From Urbifossiella sp046350095 (lineage in GTDB: Bacteria; Planctomycetota; Planctomycetia; Gemmatales; Gemmataceae): a DNA stretch of 64,000 nt. Positions 28,749 through 36,627 of the stretch are shown here, in pieces (the stretch's first letter is position 1; each line of letters opens with the position of its first letter). A model generated the notes under the pieces. The model saw only the letters and a list, made by a program, of their open reading frames with translations, was not told the DNA's origin and ran no database searches. A program made the position numbers and the translations under genes. The DNA lies in NCBI GenBank assembly GCA_046350095.1, contig JAXMBA010000002.1:1612001-1676000 (forward strand), written 5' to 3'.

Positions 28749-29691
28749 TAAAATCGGAGAAACCCCGAACCCCACTGCTCACCCCAACGATCACGCCGAC
28801 TTCATCGAGCTCGAATGCCTCCGGCAGACGGACGGGAACGCTTCCGGCGGCGACCTGACAGCTGCGATCAAGCGCCTTGAGGATGACGACCCGGAGCGGC
28901 GTGCGACTTCCGACGTCAGGCACGAGTCGATCGTCGACGCGGCATTTACCGAGTTGAGGAACCGGGCCACGTACAGTGGGAGCGGCTACTACAGGTACCC
29001 GTTCAGGGTGAGCGAGGATGACCAACTGCTGGAGCTCAAGGGACCACCGGATCGGCGTGAACTCTATCTGTTCATGCTGCTTGCGACCCGTATGAACATG
29101 CAGGCGGACCGGGTCCAGGCGGGTATCAACGGGACGGAGCTGTTCGAGCGAATCTGCTGCGAGGTGGCGAAGAACTATTGGGGAGACGCTTCGGAAGGGA
29201 TCGTATTCGGGACAGCCAGAAGGACCCCAGCGAGCGAGGTGGGCAACTTCCCGGCGGCGGTCAATGACCTTTGTACCCGCTTGCGGGAAGGGGTTCGATT
29301 CCACAGCCATTCCCAGTCTCCGCCCGAGGCGCAGGACGGGAACCTGGACGTGGTGGTGTGGAAGGACTTCGCGGACCAGCGCGTCGGCAAGCTGATCGGA
29401 TTCGGGCAGTGCAAGACAGGCACCCACTGGGCGAGGAGCGTATTTGATTTGCAGCCGGAGGGCTTTTGCGCGAAGTGGATATTGACGCAACCGGTGGTCA
29501 AACCCGTTCGACTGTACTTCATCACGTCCACCGTGCGACACCATCAGTGGTACGACGCCTGCGTGGACAGCGGGGTCATGTTCGATCGCTGCCGAATCCT
29601 GAACTACGCGCCCCGCATGCACGACTTGCGGGCCGAGTGGGTCGCGTGGACGGCCGCAGCCCTGGCAAGTAAGGGGATGGTGCTACCGTGA
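28744..29691 (+). CDS. Predicted PD-(D/E)XK-type nuclease of the ParB-nuclease-methyltransferase island
   Basis: A 315-residue protein with no family I can name. The segment DGNLDVVVW (about 198-206) followed by LIGFGQCKTG (218-226) fits the PD-(D/E)XK nuclease core, with D202 and the Q222-x-K224 variant seen in Mrr-like restriction enzymes. E135 (GTELFERICCEVAKNYWG) could be the helix-1 acid. No DNA-binding domain is obvious in the N-terminal ~110 residues. It overlaps the ParB-like gene upstream and shares GTGA with the methyltransferase downstream. A restriction function is inferred from motif and neighbours, not proven. An alternative is a structural protein that uses the fold without cutting. 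Confidence 0.6.
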   Translation: MFKIGETPNPTAHPNDHADFIELECLRQTDGNASGGDLTAAIKRLEDDDPERRATSDVRHESIVDAAFTELRNRATYSGSGYYRYPFRVSEDDQLLELKGPPDRRELYLFMLLATRMNMQADRVQAGINGTELFERICCEVAKNYWGDASEGIVFGTARRTPASEVGNFPAAVNDLCTRLREGVRFHSHSQSPPEAQDGNLDVVVWKDFADQRVGKLIGFGQCKTGTHWARSVFDLQPEGFCAKWILTQPVVKPVRLYFITSTVRHHQWYDACVDSGVMFDRCRILNYAPRMHDLRAEWVAWTAAALASKGMVLP

Positions 29692-30785
29692 GGCACCGAT
29701 TCCATGCGCTCTGTCCATACTTCGCGATGTTTCCGGAATCGTTCGCGGAGACCTGGATTGAGAGGCTGAGCGAGCCCGGGGATGTCATCTTCGATCCGTT
29801 CAGCGGGCGCGGGACGACCGCGTTCCAGTCCCTCTTGATGGGGCGGGGGTGCCTCGCCTGTGACGTGAACGACGTGGCCTATTGCGTCACCAAGGCTAAG
29901 GTGAATGCCCCAAGCCAGACTGCGGTAATCAGAAGGCTGAACGCTCTGGAGGCGGGCTACGTCCGAGGTGATTGGCTCCGTGCCGCGAGGGGCATGCCGG
30001 AGTTTTTCCAGCACTGCTACAGCAGGCGGACACTCGCCCAAATCCTCTACCTCCGCGACACGCTCGACTGGAGGAATGGCAAGACGGATTGCATGATCGC
30101 GGCATTGGTACTGGGCGTACTTCACGGGGAGACGCACAAGTCCCCGTCGTACCTCAGCAATCAGATGCCGCGCACCATCAGCACGAAGCCGGTCTACTCG
30201 GTCAAGTTCTGGAGAGATCGCGGCCTCGTTGCACCCGAGCGCGATGCGTTCGAACTGCTCAACCGTCAGGCCCGCTACCGCTACGAATCGGACCCTCCCA
30301 AGGGGGACGCGGTAATCCTGCATCGGGACATGCGGCACCTGGCCTGGATGAAGGATAAGCTGCCCGCGCCGCTGAACCTGGCGATTACGTCTCCGCCGTA
30401 CCTGGATGTCACGAACTTCGAAGAGGATCAGTGGCTCCGGCTCTGGTTCCTCGGCGGGCCTCCTCACCCTACTCGGCACCGCGTCTCAAGGGATGATCGG
30501 TACGAACGAGAGGACGGCTATTGGACTTTCGTCGCGGACATGTGGCGGATGCTCGGTGCGGTGATGGCGAAGACGGCGAACGTCGTCATCCGTCTCGGTG
30601 CACGGGGTCTCAAACCTGACTTGATGACTGAGAGGCTGATCGCCAGCAGCCAGTTCTCACAGCGTCGGATCAAGTTGGTGAGCCAGTCGTCGAGTGCGCT
30701 GCAAAAGCGTCAGACGGACTCTTTTCGTCCAGGGACAAAGGGCTGTCTTGTTGAGGTGGACTGCCACTTCAAGTTCACGTCTTGA
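29688..30785 (+). CDS. DNA methyltransferase (N4-cytosine/N6-adenine type)
   Basis: A 365-residue SAM-dependent DNA methylase, starting at a GTG that overlaps the preceding TGA. Motif I is DPFSGRGTT at 36-44 with the acidic D59 of the next strand, and the catalytic motif TSPPY is at 234-238. The order (SAM motif first, catalytic motif second) differs from the common beta class, where TSPPY comes first. Between them lies a variable region with LSNQMPRT, a probable recognition part. It is the last gene of the low-GC island. The likely role is to protect or mark host DNA for the linked nuclease. Target base and site cannot be read from the sequence. Confidence 0.85.
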   Translation: MRHRFHALCPYFAMFPESFAETWIERLSEPGDVIFDPFSGRGTTAFQSLLMGRGCLACDVNDVAYCVTKAKVNAPSQTAVIRRLNALEAGYVRGDWLRAARGMPEFFQHCYSRRTLAQILYLRDTLDWRNGKTDCMIAALVLGVLHGETHKSPSYLSNQMPRTISTKPVYSVKFWRDRGLVAPERDAFELLNRQARYRYESDPPKGDAVILHRDMRHLAWMKDKLPAPLNLAITSPPYLDVTNFEEDQWLRLWFLGGPPHPTRHRVSRDDRYEREDGYWTFVADMWRMLGAVMAKTANVVIRLGARGLKPDLMTERLIASSQFSQRRIKLVSQSSSALQKRQTDSFRPGTKGCLVEVDCHFKFTS

Positions 30786-31123
30786 TCTTCCGGCGTGCTA
30801 CTGAAGCGGCTGAAAGTGAAGTCGGTGGTCACGGACCGGCTCGGGTCGCCCGGGTGTCCAATCGTGCTCGCCGGCTCAACCACAGGGGACGATCAACCCG
30901 GCATCATTGTTTCCGCGACCCGGTGGGGGGGTCGCCGGAAACAATGATGCCGGGCTGAATGACCGCCGGCTGCGCCGCAACCCCTTGCCCCGTCAGGCCC
31001 GGGTGTCGGTCGCCGCAACGACGGTGGAACGCAATTCGATCTAACCGCGTGACATGTTTCGGCGACCCGGTGGGGGCGGCGCCGGAAACAATCATTTCCG
31101 CGCGAGCGTCGGCGGCGGAACCC
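30786..31123. other. Repeat-bearing spacer between the island and acs
   Basis: No coding sequence recognised in about 340 bp. It contains two related inverted repeats (30897-30954 and about 31054-31095), and composition returns to high GC toward the right. It ends at the acs stop codon, so the hairpins could terminate both convergent transcripts. Confidence 0.6.
30897..30954. repeat. Inverted repeat, first of two related copies
   Basis: Perfect 18-bp arms CCCGGCATCATTGTTTCC / GGAAACAATGATGCCGGG, extended inward by GCGACC/GGTCGC with one bulged base. The core GTTTCC...CGACCCGGTGGGGG recurs at about 31054-31095 as a diverged copy (TGTTTCGGCGACCCGGTGGGGG...GCCGGAAACA). Confidence 0.9.
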
Positions 31124-33076
31124 TCACCCCTCGTCCTGCTCGCGGAGCTTGGCGAGGATGCTGTAGTCCTCCAGCGTCGTCGTGTCGCCCTTCCCCTCGC
31201 GGCCGGCGGCGATGTCGCGCAGCAGCCGGCGCATGATTTTGCCGCTCCGCGTCTTCGGCAGCGCGTCGGTGAAGCGCACGTCGTCCGGCCGCGCCAGCGC
31301 GCCGATCTCCTTCGCCACGTGCGCCTTCATCGCCGCCTTCAACTCCTCCGACGCCGGCACGCCGGCCTTCAGCGTCACGAAGCAGCAGATCGACTCGCCC
31401 TTCAGGTCGTCCGGGCGGCCCACCACCGCGGCCTCGGCCACCTGCGGGTGGTGCACCAGCGCGCTCTCCACCTCCATCGTGCTCAGGCGGTGGCCGCTCA
31501 CGTTCAGCACGTCGTCGACGCGGCCCATCACCCAGATGTAGCCGTCGTCGTCCTGGCGGGCGCCGTCGGCGGTGAAGTAGATGTTCCCCTTGTAGTTGCT
31601 CCAGTACGTGTCCTTGAAGCGCCGGTCGTCGCCGTAGATGGTGCGCATCATGCTCGGCCACGGCCGCTTCACCACCAGGAAGCCGCCCTGGTTCGCCGGC
31701 ACGGGGTTGCCGTCCTTGTCCCACACCTCGGCGGCGATGCCCGGGAGTGGCTTCGTCGCGCTGCCGGGCTTGGTGAACATCGCCCCCGGCAGCGGCGCGA
31801 TCATGATGGCGCCGGTCTCCGTCTGCCACCACGTGTCCACGATCGGGCAGCGGCCGCCGCCGATCACCTCGTGGTACCACATCCACGCCTCGGGGTTGAT
31901 CGGCTCGCCCACGCTGCCGAGCAGCCGCAGGCTACTCAGGTCGTGCCCCTTCGGGTGGTGGTCGCCCCACTTCACGAACGCGCGGATCGCCGTCGGCGCG
32001 GTGTAGAACACCGTCACCTTGTACTTCTCGATCACCTCCCAGAAGCGGTCCTCCTTCGGCTGGTTCGGCGCGCCCTCGTACATCACGACGGTCGTGCCGT
32101 TGGCGAGCGGGCCGTACACGATGTAGCTGTGGCCCGTCACCCAGCCCACGTCGGCGGTGCACCAGTAGACGTCGTTCTCCTTGATGTCGAAGACCCACTT
32201 GTGCGTCAGCGACGCGCCGAGGAGGTAGCCGGCGGTCGTGTGCAGCACGCCCTTCGGCTTCCCGGTGCTGCCGGACGTGTACAGGATGAACAGCGGGTGC
32301 TCGCTGTCCAGCGGCTCGGCCGGGCAGTCGGCGCTCGCCGTCGCCACCAGCTCGTGCCACCAGAAGTCGCGGCCGGCCTTCATCTCGACGGCGGTGTTGC
32401 AGCGGTTCAGCACGACGCACTTCTCGACGCTCGGCGACTTCTCCAGTGCCGCGTCCACGTTGGCCTTCAGCGGCACGACCTTGCCGCGGCGCCAGCCGCC
32501 GTCGGCGGTGATGACGAGCTTCGCCTGCGCGTCGTTGTTGCGGTCGGCGACGGCGTCGGCGGAGAAGCCGCCGAAGATGACGGAGTGCGTGGCGCCGATG
32601 CGGGCGCAGGCGAGCATGGCGACCGCGGCCTCGGGCACCATCGGCATGTAGATGGTGACGCGGTCGCCCTTCTGGATGCCGAGCGACTTCAGGGCGTTGG
32701 CGAACTTGCACACCTCGGCGTGGAGCTGGGCGTAGGTGAGCGTGCGGGTGTCGCCGGGCTCGCCTTCGAAGATGATGGCGGTCTTGTCCTTGCGGGAGCC
32801 GGTGGCGTGGCGGTCGAGGCAGTTGTGGGCGACGTTCAGCTTGCCGCCGACGAACCACTTCGCGTGCGGGGCGTTCGACCAGTCGAGGACTTGCGTGAAG
32901 GGCGTGAACCAGTCGAGCGTCTTGGCCTGCTCGGCCCAGAAGCCGTCGGGGTCGCGGTCGGCCCAGGCGGAGAGGCGGTCACGCTCGGCGGCGGAGACGG
33001 TGGCGTTGGCGGCGAAGTCGGCCGGCGGGTCGAACCGGCGGGTTTCCTTCAGCACGCTGGTGATGTTGCTCGTCAT
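31124..33076 (-). CDS. acs: Acetyl-CoA synthetase
   Basis: AMP-forming acetate activation (acetate + ATP + CoA to acetyl-CoA + AMP + PPi) in the cytoplasm. The 650-residue protein has the AMP-binding loop YTSGSTGKPKG, the GWVTGHSYIVYGPL and DTWWQTETGAIM motifs, hinge GRVDDVLNVSGHR and the C-terminal PKTRSGKIMRR whose Lys is the acetylation site in studied enzymes. Length is exactly that of Acs. The start ATG (33074-33076, MTSNIT) lies within the CATTCGT heptad repeat that is shared, inverted, with the divergent amidase gene. No regulator gene is adjacent. Confidence 0.97.
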   Translation of the reverse strand: MTSNITSVLKETRRFDPPADFAANATVSAAERDRLSAWADRDPDGFWAEQAKTLDWFTPFTQVLDWSNAPHAKWFVGGKLNVAHNCLDRHATGSRKDKTAIIFEGEPGDTRTLTYAQLHAEVCKFANALKSLGIQKGDRVTIYMPMVPEAAVAMLACARIGATHSVIFGGFSADAVADRNNDAQAKLVITADGGWRRGKVVPLKANVDAALEKSPSVEKCVVLNRCNTAVEMKAGRDFWWHELVATASADCPAEPLDSEHPLFILYTSGSTGKPKGVLHTTAGYLLGASLTHKWVFDIKENDVYWCTADVGWVTGHSYIVYGPLANGTTVVMYEGAPNQPKEDRFWEVIEKYKVTVFYTAPTAIRAFVKWGDHHPKGHDLSSLRLLGSVGEPINPEAWMWYHEVIGGGRCPIVDTWWQTETGAIMIAPLPGAMFTKPGSATKPLPGIAAEVWDKDGNPVPANQGGFLVVKRPWPSMMRTIYGDDRRFKDTYWSNYKGNIYFTADGARQDDDGYIWVMGRVDDVLNVSGHRLSTMEVESALVHHPQVAEAAVVGRPDDLKGESICCFVTLKAGVPASEELKAAMKAHVAKEIGALARPDDVRFTDALPKTRSGKIMRRLLRDIAAGREGKGDTTTLEDYSILAKLREQDEG

Positions 33077-33233
33077 TCGTCATTCGTCCTTCGTCATTCG
33101 GCCGGCGCCGGTCGGGGGCGCGGGGCGAGACGGTACGGGGGAGTTGGGATCGGTATAACAGACGGGCGCCCCGCGTCCAAGCACCAACGCGGGGGCCGTG
33201 CCGAAGGACGAATGACGAATGACGAATGACGAG
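33069..33233. repeat. Inverted heptad repeat holding the acs and amidase start codons
   Basis: Left arm 33069-33101 and right arm 33201-33233 match at 31 of 33 positions. Each arm is four 7-mers (AATGACG type, one changed to AAGGACG). The acs ATG (33074-33076, minus) and the amidase ATG (33219-33221, plus) are inside the arms. TATAAC at 33154-33159 in the central region is a possible -10 for the plus-strand gene. Confidence 0.93.
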
Positions 33234-34100
33234 TTCACCATCGGCCTCGTGCAGATGCGCATGGCGCCGGACAAGGAGGCGAACCTCCGCACCGCCGAGG
33301 CCGGCATCGCCGCCGCCGCGAAGGCGGGGGCGCAGGTCGTGTGCCTCCCGGAGCTGTTCACCGGGTACTACTTCTGCCAGAAGGAAGACATCGCCCTGTT
33401 CGACCTCGCCGAGCCCGTCCCCGGCCCGAGCGAGGAGCGCCTCGCCAAAGCGGCGAAGGCCCACGGCGTCGTCGTGGTCGGGTCGTTCTTCGAGAAGCGG
33501 ATGGCCGGCGTGTACCACAACACCGCCACCGTCCACGACGCGAAGGGTGAGCTGCTCGGCATCTACCGCAAGATGCACATCCCCGACGACCCGCTGTTCC
33601 TCGAGAAGTTCTACTTCACCCCCGGCGACACCGGGTTCAAGGTGTTCCACACGGCGCCCGCGAAGGTCGGCACGCTGGTGTGCTGGGACCAGTGGTACCC
33701 CGAGGCGGCGCGGCTGACGGCGCTGCAGGGCGCGGAGGTGATCTTCTACCCGACGGCGATCGGCTGGCACCCGCGCGAGAAGGCCGAGTACGGCGAGGCG
33801 CAGCACTCGGCGTGGGAGACGAGCATGCGCGGCCACGCCATCGCCAACGGCACCTACGTCGCCGCCGTGAACCGCGTCGGCCACGAGGTGATCGTCGGCG
33901 AGGGGCTCGAGTTCTGGGGCGGGTCGTTCGTGTCCGACCCGTTCGGCCGCGTGCTCAAGCGCGCCAGCCACGACCAGGAAGAGGTTCTGACGGTGACGTG
34001 CAGCCGGAAGCTGATGGAGGAGGTGCGGCGGAACTGGCCGTTCTTCCGCGACCGCCGCATCGACGCCTACGGCAACATCGTGAAGCGCGTCAGCGACTGA
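33219..34100 (+). CDS. aguB: N-carbamoylputrescine amidase-like carbon-nitrogen hydrolase
   Basis: A nitrilase-superfamily amidase of 293 residues with the catalytic triad E45 (CLPELFTGYYFCQ), K118 (IYRKMHIPDDP) and C155 (VCWDQWYPEAARL). The sequence around the triad and GWHPREKAEYGEAQHSAWETSMRGHAIANG are typical of AguB, which hydrolyses N-carbamoylputrescine to putrescine, CO2 and ammonia. Agmatine deiminase, the usual partner, is not in the window. Three ATGs sit one heptad apart (33212, 33219, 33226), and only 33219 is in frame. The first residues MTNDE are therefore repeat-encoded. Confidence 0.87.
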   Translation: MTNDEFTIGLVQMRMAPDKEANLRTAEAGIAAAAKAGAQVVCLPELFTGYYFCQKEDIALFDLAEPVPGPSEERLAKAAKAHGVVVVGSFFEKRMAGVYHNTATVHDAKGELLGIYRKMHIPDDPLFLEKFYFTPGDTGFKVFHTAPAKVGTLVCWDQWYPEAARLTALQGAEVIFYPTAIGWHPREKAEYGEAQHSAWETSMRGHAIANGTYVAAVNRVGHEVIVGEGLEFWGGSFVSDPFGRVLKRASHDQEEVLTVTCSRKLMEEVRRNWPFFRDRRIDAYGNIVKRVSD

Positions 34101-34118
34101 CGCGCCGCGGAACGCATT

Positions 34119-34214
34119 TTTTAGACAGGATAACAGGATGAACAGGATGCCGAACCAAGACCGGGCGTAGTTCTTGGCTCGGTCATCCTGTTCATCCTGT
34201 TATCCTGTCTAAAA
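34119..34214. repeat. Perfect 31-bp inverted repeat (GACAGGATAACAGGATGAAC family), copy 1
   Basis: Arms 34119-34149 and 34184-34214 are exact complements, and 10 of 11 further pairs (CCGAACCAAGA / TCTTGGCTCGG) extend the stem. The same sequence, one base changed, recurs at 36532-36604 on the other side of the GH2 gene. It lies between the amidase stop and the GH2 start. Confidence 0.95.
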
Positions 34215-34248
34215 TTCCGGCCTCCCCCTCGCCCGGAGCCCTCTCCCG

Positions 34249-36510
34249 ATGCGATTCCTCCTCGCGCTGGTCCTCGCGGCATCGTCCGGCGCTGCCATCG
34301 CCGCCGACTGGAAGCCCGCCACAGCCCCGCTCATGACCAAGTGGGGCAAGGCCGTCACCGCCGAGAAGCAGCCGTGGCCCGAGTACCCGCGGCCGCAGCT
34401 CGTCCGCACCGACTGGCTCAACCTCAACGGCCTCTGGGACTACGCCATCACCCCGCGGAACGCCCCGCGGCCGGAGAAGTGGGACGGCCAGATCCTCGTG
34501 CCGTTCTGCGCCGAGTCGGCGCTGTCCGGCGTCGGCCGCCGCGTCACGCCCGACCAGCACCTGTGGTACAAGCGCAGCGTCGAGGTGCCCGCCGGCTGGG
34601 CCGGCAAGCGCGTGCTGCTGCACTTCGGCGCCGTGGACTGGGAGGCCACGGTGTACGTGAACGGCAAGGAGCTGGTGACGCACCGCGGCGGCAGCGACCC
34701 GTTCACCGTCGACATCACCGACGCGCTGCGGCCCGGCGCCAACGAGATCGTCGTGCGCGTGTGGGACCCGACCGACACCGGCGCCCAGCCGCGCGGCAAG
34801 CAGGTCATGGACCCGCACGGCATCTGGTACACGCCCGTCACCGGCATCTGGCAGACCGTCTGGCTCGAACCCGTCCGCGAGGCGCACGTCACGCGGGTGC
34901 TCTTCACCCCCGACGTGGACCGCGGCGAGGTCGAGTGCCTGGTAGACGTGGCGCGGGCGGACGACCGCGTCACGGTCTCGGTGAACACCCTCGACTTCAA
35001 GGCCACCGGGTCCGGGGTGCCCGGCCGGCCGTTCCGCTTCAAGGTGCCCGACCCGAAGTTGTGGACCCCGGACGCCCCGCACCTGTACCCCGTCGAGGTC
35101 CACGTCTCCCGCCGCCAGCCGCTCGACCAGATGGAGGCGGTCGAGTTCGTCCGCAGCTACTTCGCCATGCGCAAGGTGTCGGCCGGCAAGGACGACAAGG
35201 GCGTGCTGCGGCTCATGCTCAATAACCGGCCGCTGTTCCAGTACGGCCCGCTCGACCAGGGCTGGTGGCCCGACGGCCTCCTGACGCCGCCGTCGGACGA
35301 GGCCATGCGCTACGACGTGGACGTGCTGAAGCGCATGGGCTTCAACATGCTGCGGAAGCACATCAAGGTGGAGCCGGCGCGGTACTACCACCACTGCGAC
35401 AAGGTCGGCATGCTCGTGTGGCAGGACATGCCCAGCGGCGGCGTGCCGAAGCGCGGCCAGCTCATCGGCCCGGACGCCAAGCAGGACGCCACCTTCACGC
35501 CCGCCGAGAAGGCGCAGTTCCGCACCGAACTCAAGGCGATGATCGACCACCTCCGCGTCTTCCCGAGCATTTATTGCTGGGTGCCGTTCAACGAGGGGTG
35601 GGGCCAGCACGACACGAACAACGTGCTGAAGTGGGTGAAGGAGTACGACCCGAGCCGGCTGACGAACGGCCCGAGCGGCTGGGCCGACCGCGGCTTCGGC
35701 GACATGAAGGACGCCCACATCTACCCCGGCCCCGGCATGTTCCCGACGATGCCGGATCGCGTCAGCGTGCTCGGCGAGTTCGGCGGGCTGGGGCTGCCCG
35801 TGGCCGGGCGGCTGTGGAAGGACCAGGGGAACTGGGGCTACCGCACCTACAAGACGCGCGAGGAGCTGCGCGACAACTACCACCGCCTCGCGTTCGCGCT
35901 GAGGCCGCTGGTCGCGCGCGGGCTGTCGGCCGCGGTCTACACTCAGACGACCGACGTGGAAGTGGAAGTGAACGGCCTGATGACCTACGACCGCGAGGTC
36001 ATCAAGTTCGACGTGGCCGAGTTCGCCGGGTGGCACCGCCCGCTGTACGGCCCGCCGCCGACGATCACCGAGCTGGTGCCCACGTCGGAGAAGGACGCGC
36101 AGACGTGGCGCCACACCACGACGCGCCCGGCCGACGGTTGGGAGAAGGCCGACTTCGACGCCGCGGCGTGGGGCGAGGGGCCGGGCGGCTTCGGCACGAA
36201 GGGGACGCCCGGGGGCGTCATCCGCACCGAGTGGAAGACGCCCGACGTGTGGCTGCGGCGCGTCGTGGAGCTGAAGGCGGCGCCGGCCGGCGAGGTGATG
36301 CTGCGGCTGCACCACGACGAGGACGCGGAGGTGTACGTCAACGGCGTCCTGGCGGCGCGGGTGACGGGGTACACGACGGCCTACGTGGAAGTGCCGCTGA
36401 CGGCGGCGGGGAAGGCGGCGCTGCGGCCGGGGCGGAACGTGATCGCCGTCCACTGCCGGCAGACCGGCGGCGGGCAGTACATCGACGCGGGGCTGGTGGA
36501 GGTGAAGTAG
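34249..36510 (+). CDS. Secreted glycoside hydrolase family 2 protein
   Basis: A 753-residue exported hydrolase. Signal peptide MRFLLALVLAASSGAAIA, then the GH2 sugar-binding jelly-roll (LNGLWDYAI, WYKRSVEVPAGW, FGAVDWEATVYVNG), an Ig-like domain and a TIM barrel. The predicted acid/base is E449 (PFNEGWGQHD) and the nucleophile E510 (VLGEFGGLGL). A C-terminal beta domain (LRLHHDEDAEVYVNG) resembles carbohydrate-binding modules. Beta-galactosidase, -glucuronidase or -mannosidase activity is possible, and the substrate cannot be fixed by eye. It is bracketed by two copies of the same palindrome. Confidence 0.9.
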   Translation: MRFLLALVLAASSGAAIAADWKPATAPLMTKWGKAVTAEKQPWPEYPRPQLVRTDWLNLNGLWDYAITPRNAPRPEKWDGQILVPFCAESALSGVGRRVTPDQHLWYKRSVEVPAGWAGKRVLLHFGAVDWEATVYVNGKELVTHRGGSDPFTVDITDALRPGANEIVVRVWDPTDTGAQPRGKQVMDPHGIWYTPVTGIWQTVWLEPVREAHVTRVLFTPDVDRGEVECLVDVARADDRVTVSVNTLDFKATGSGVPGRPFRFKVPDPKLWTPDAPHLYPVEVHVSRRQPLDQMEAVEFVRSYFAMRKVSAGKDDKGVLRLMLNNRPLFQYGPLDQGWWPDGLLTPPSDEAMRYDVDVLKRMGFNMLRKHIKVEPARYYHHCDKVGMLVWQDMPSGGVPKRGQLIGPDAKQDATFTPAEKAQFRTELKAMIDHLRVFPSIYCWVPFNEGWGQHDTNNVLKWVKEYDPSRLTNGPSGWADRGFGDMKDAHIYPGPGMFPTMPDRVSVLGEFGGLGLPVAGRLWKDQGNWGYRTYKTREELRDNYHRLAFALRPLVARGLSAAVYTQTTDVEVEVNGLMTYDREVIKFDVAEFAGWHRPLYGPPPTITELVPTSEKDAQTWRHTTTRPADGWEKADFDAAAWGEGPGGFGTKGTPGGVIRTEWKTPDVWLRRVVELKAAPAGEVMLRLHHDEDAEVYVNGVLAARVTGYTTAYVEVPLTAAGKAALRPGRNVIAVHCRQTGGGQYIDAGLVEVK

Positions 36511-36531
36511 CCTCTACACGACCGGACAATG

Positions 36532-36604
36532 GACAGGATAACAGGATGAACCGGATGCCGAACCAAACCCTGGTTCGGCATCCGGTTCATCCTGTTATCC
36601 TGTC
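36532..36604. repeat. Perfect 34-bp inverted repeat (GACAGGATAACAGGATGAAC family), copy 2
   Basis: Arms 36532-36565 and 36571-36604 are exact complements around the loop AACCC. A further GACAAT/ATTGTC pair extends it. The arm matches the copy at 34119 apart from one base in the shared core. It separates the convergent GH2 gene and the lipoprotein gene at 36628, so it may act as a bidirectional terminator. Confidence 0.95.
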
Positions 36605-36627
36605 TGAATTGTCTTCGGTCCTCTGGC

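Noticed and set aside
27370..31123. Insertion sequence or integrase responsible for the low-GC island
   Set aside because: No transposase, recombinase, tRNA target or clear direct repeats were found at the island edges.
33201..33233. Heptad repeats as a possible CRISPR array
   Set aside because: Units are 7 bp with no unique spacers, and no cas genes are present in the window.
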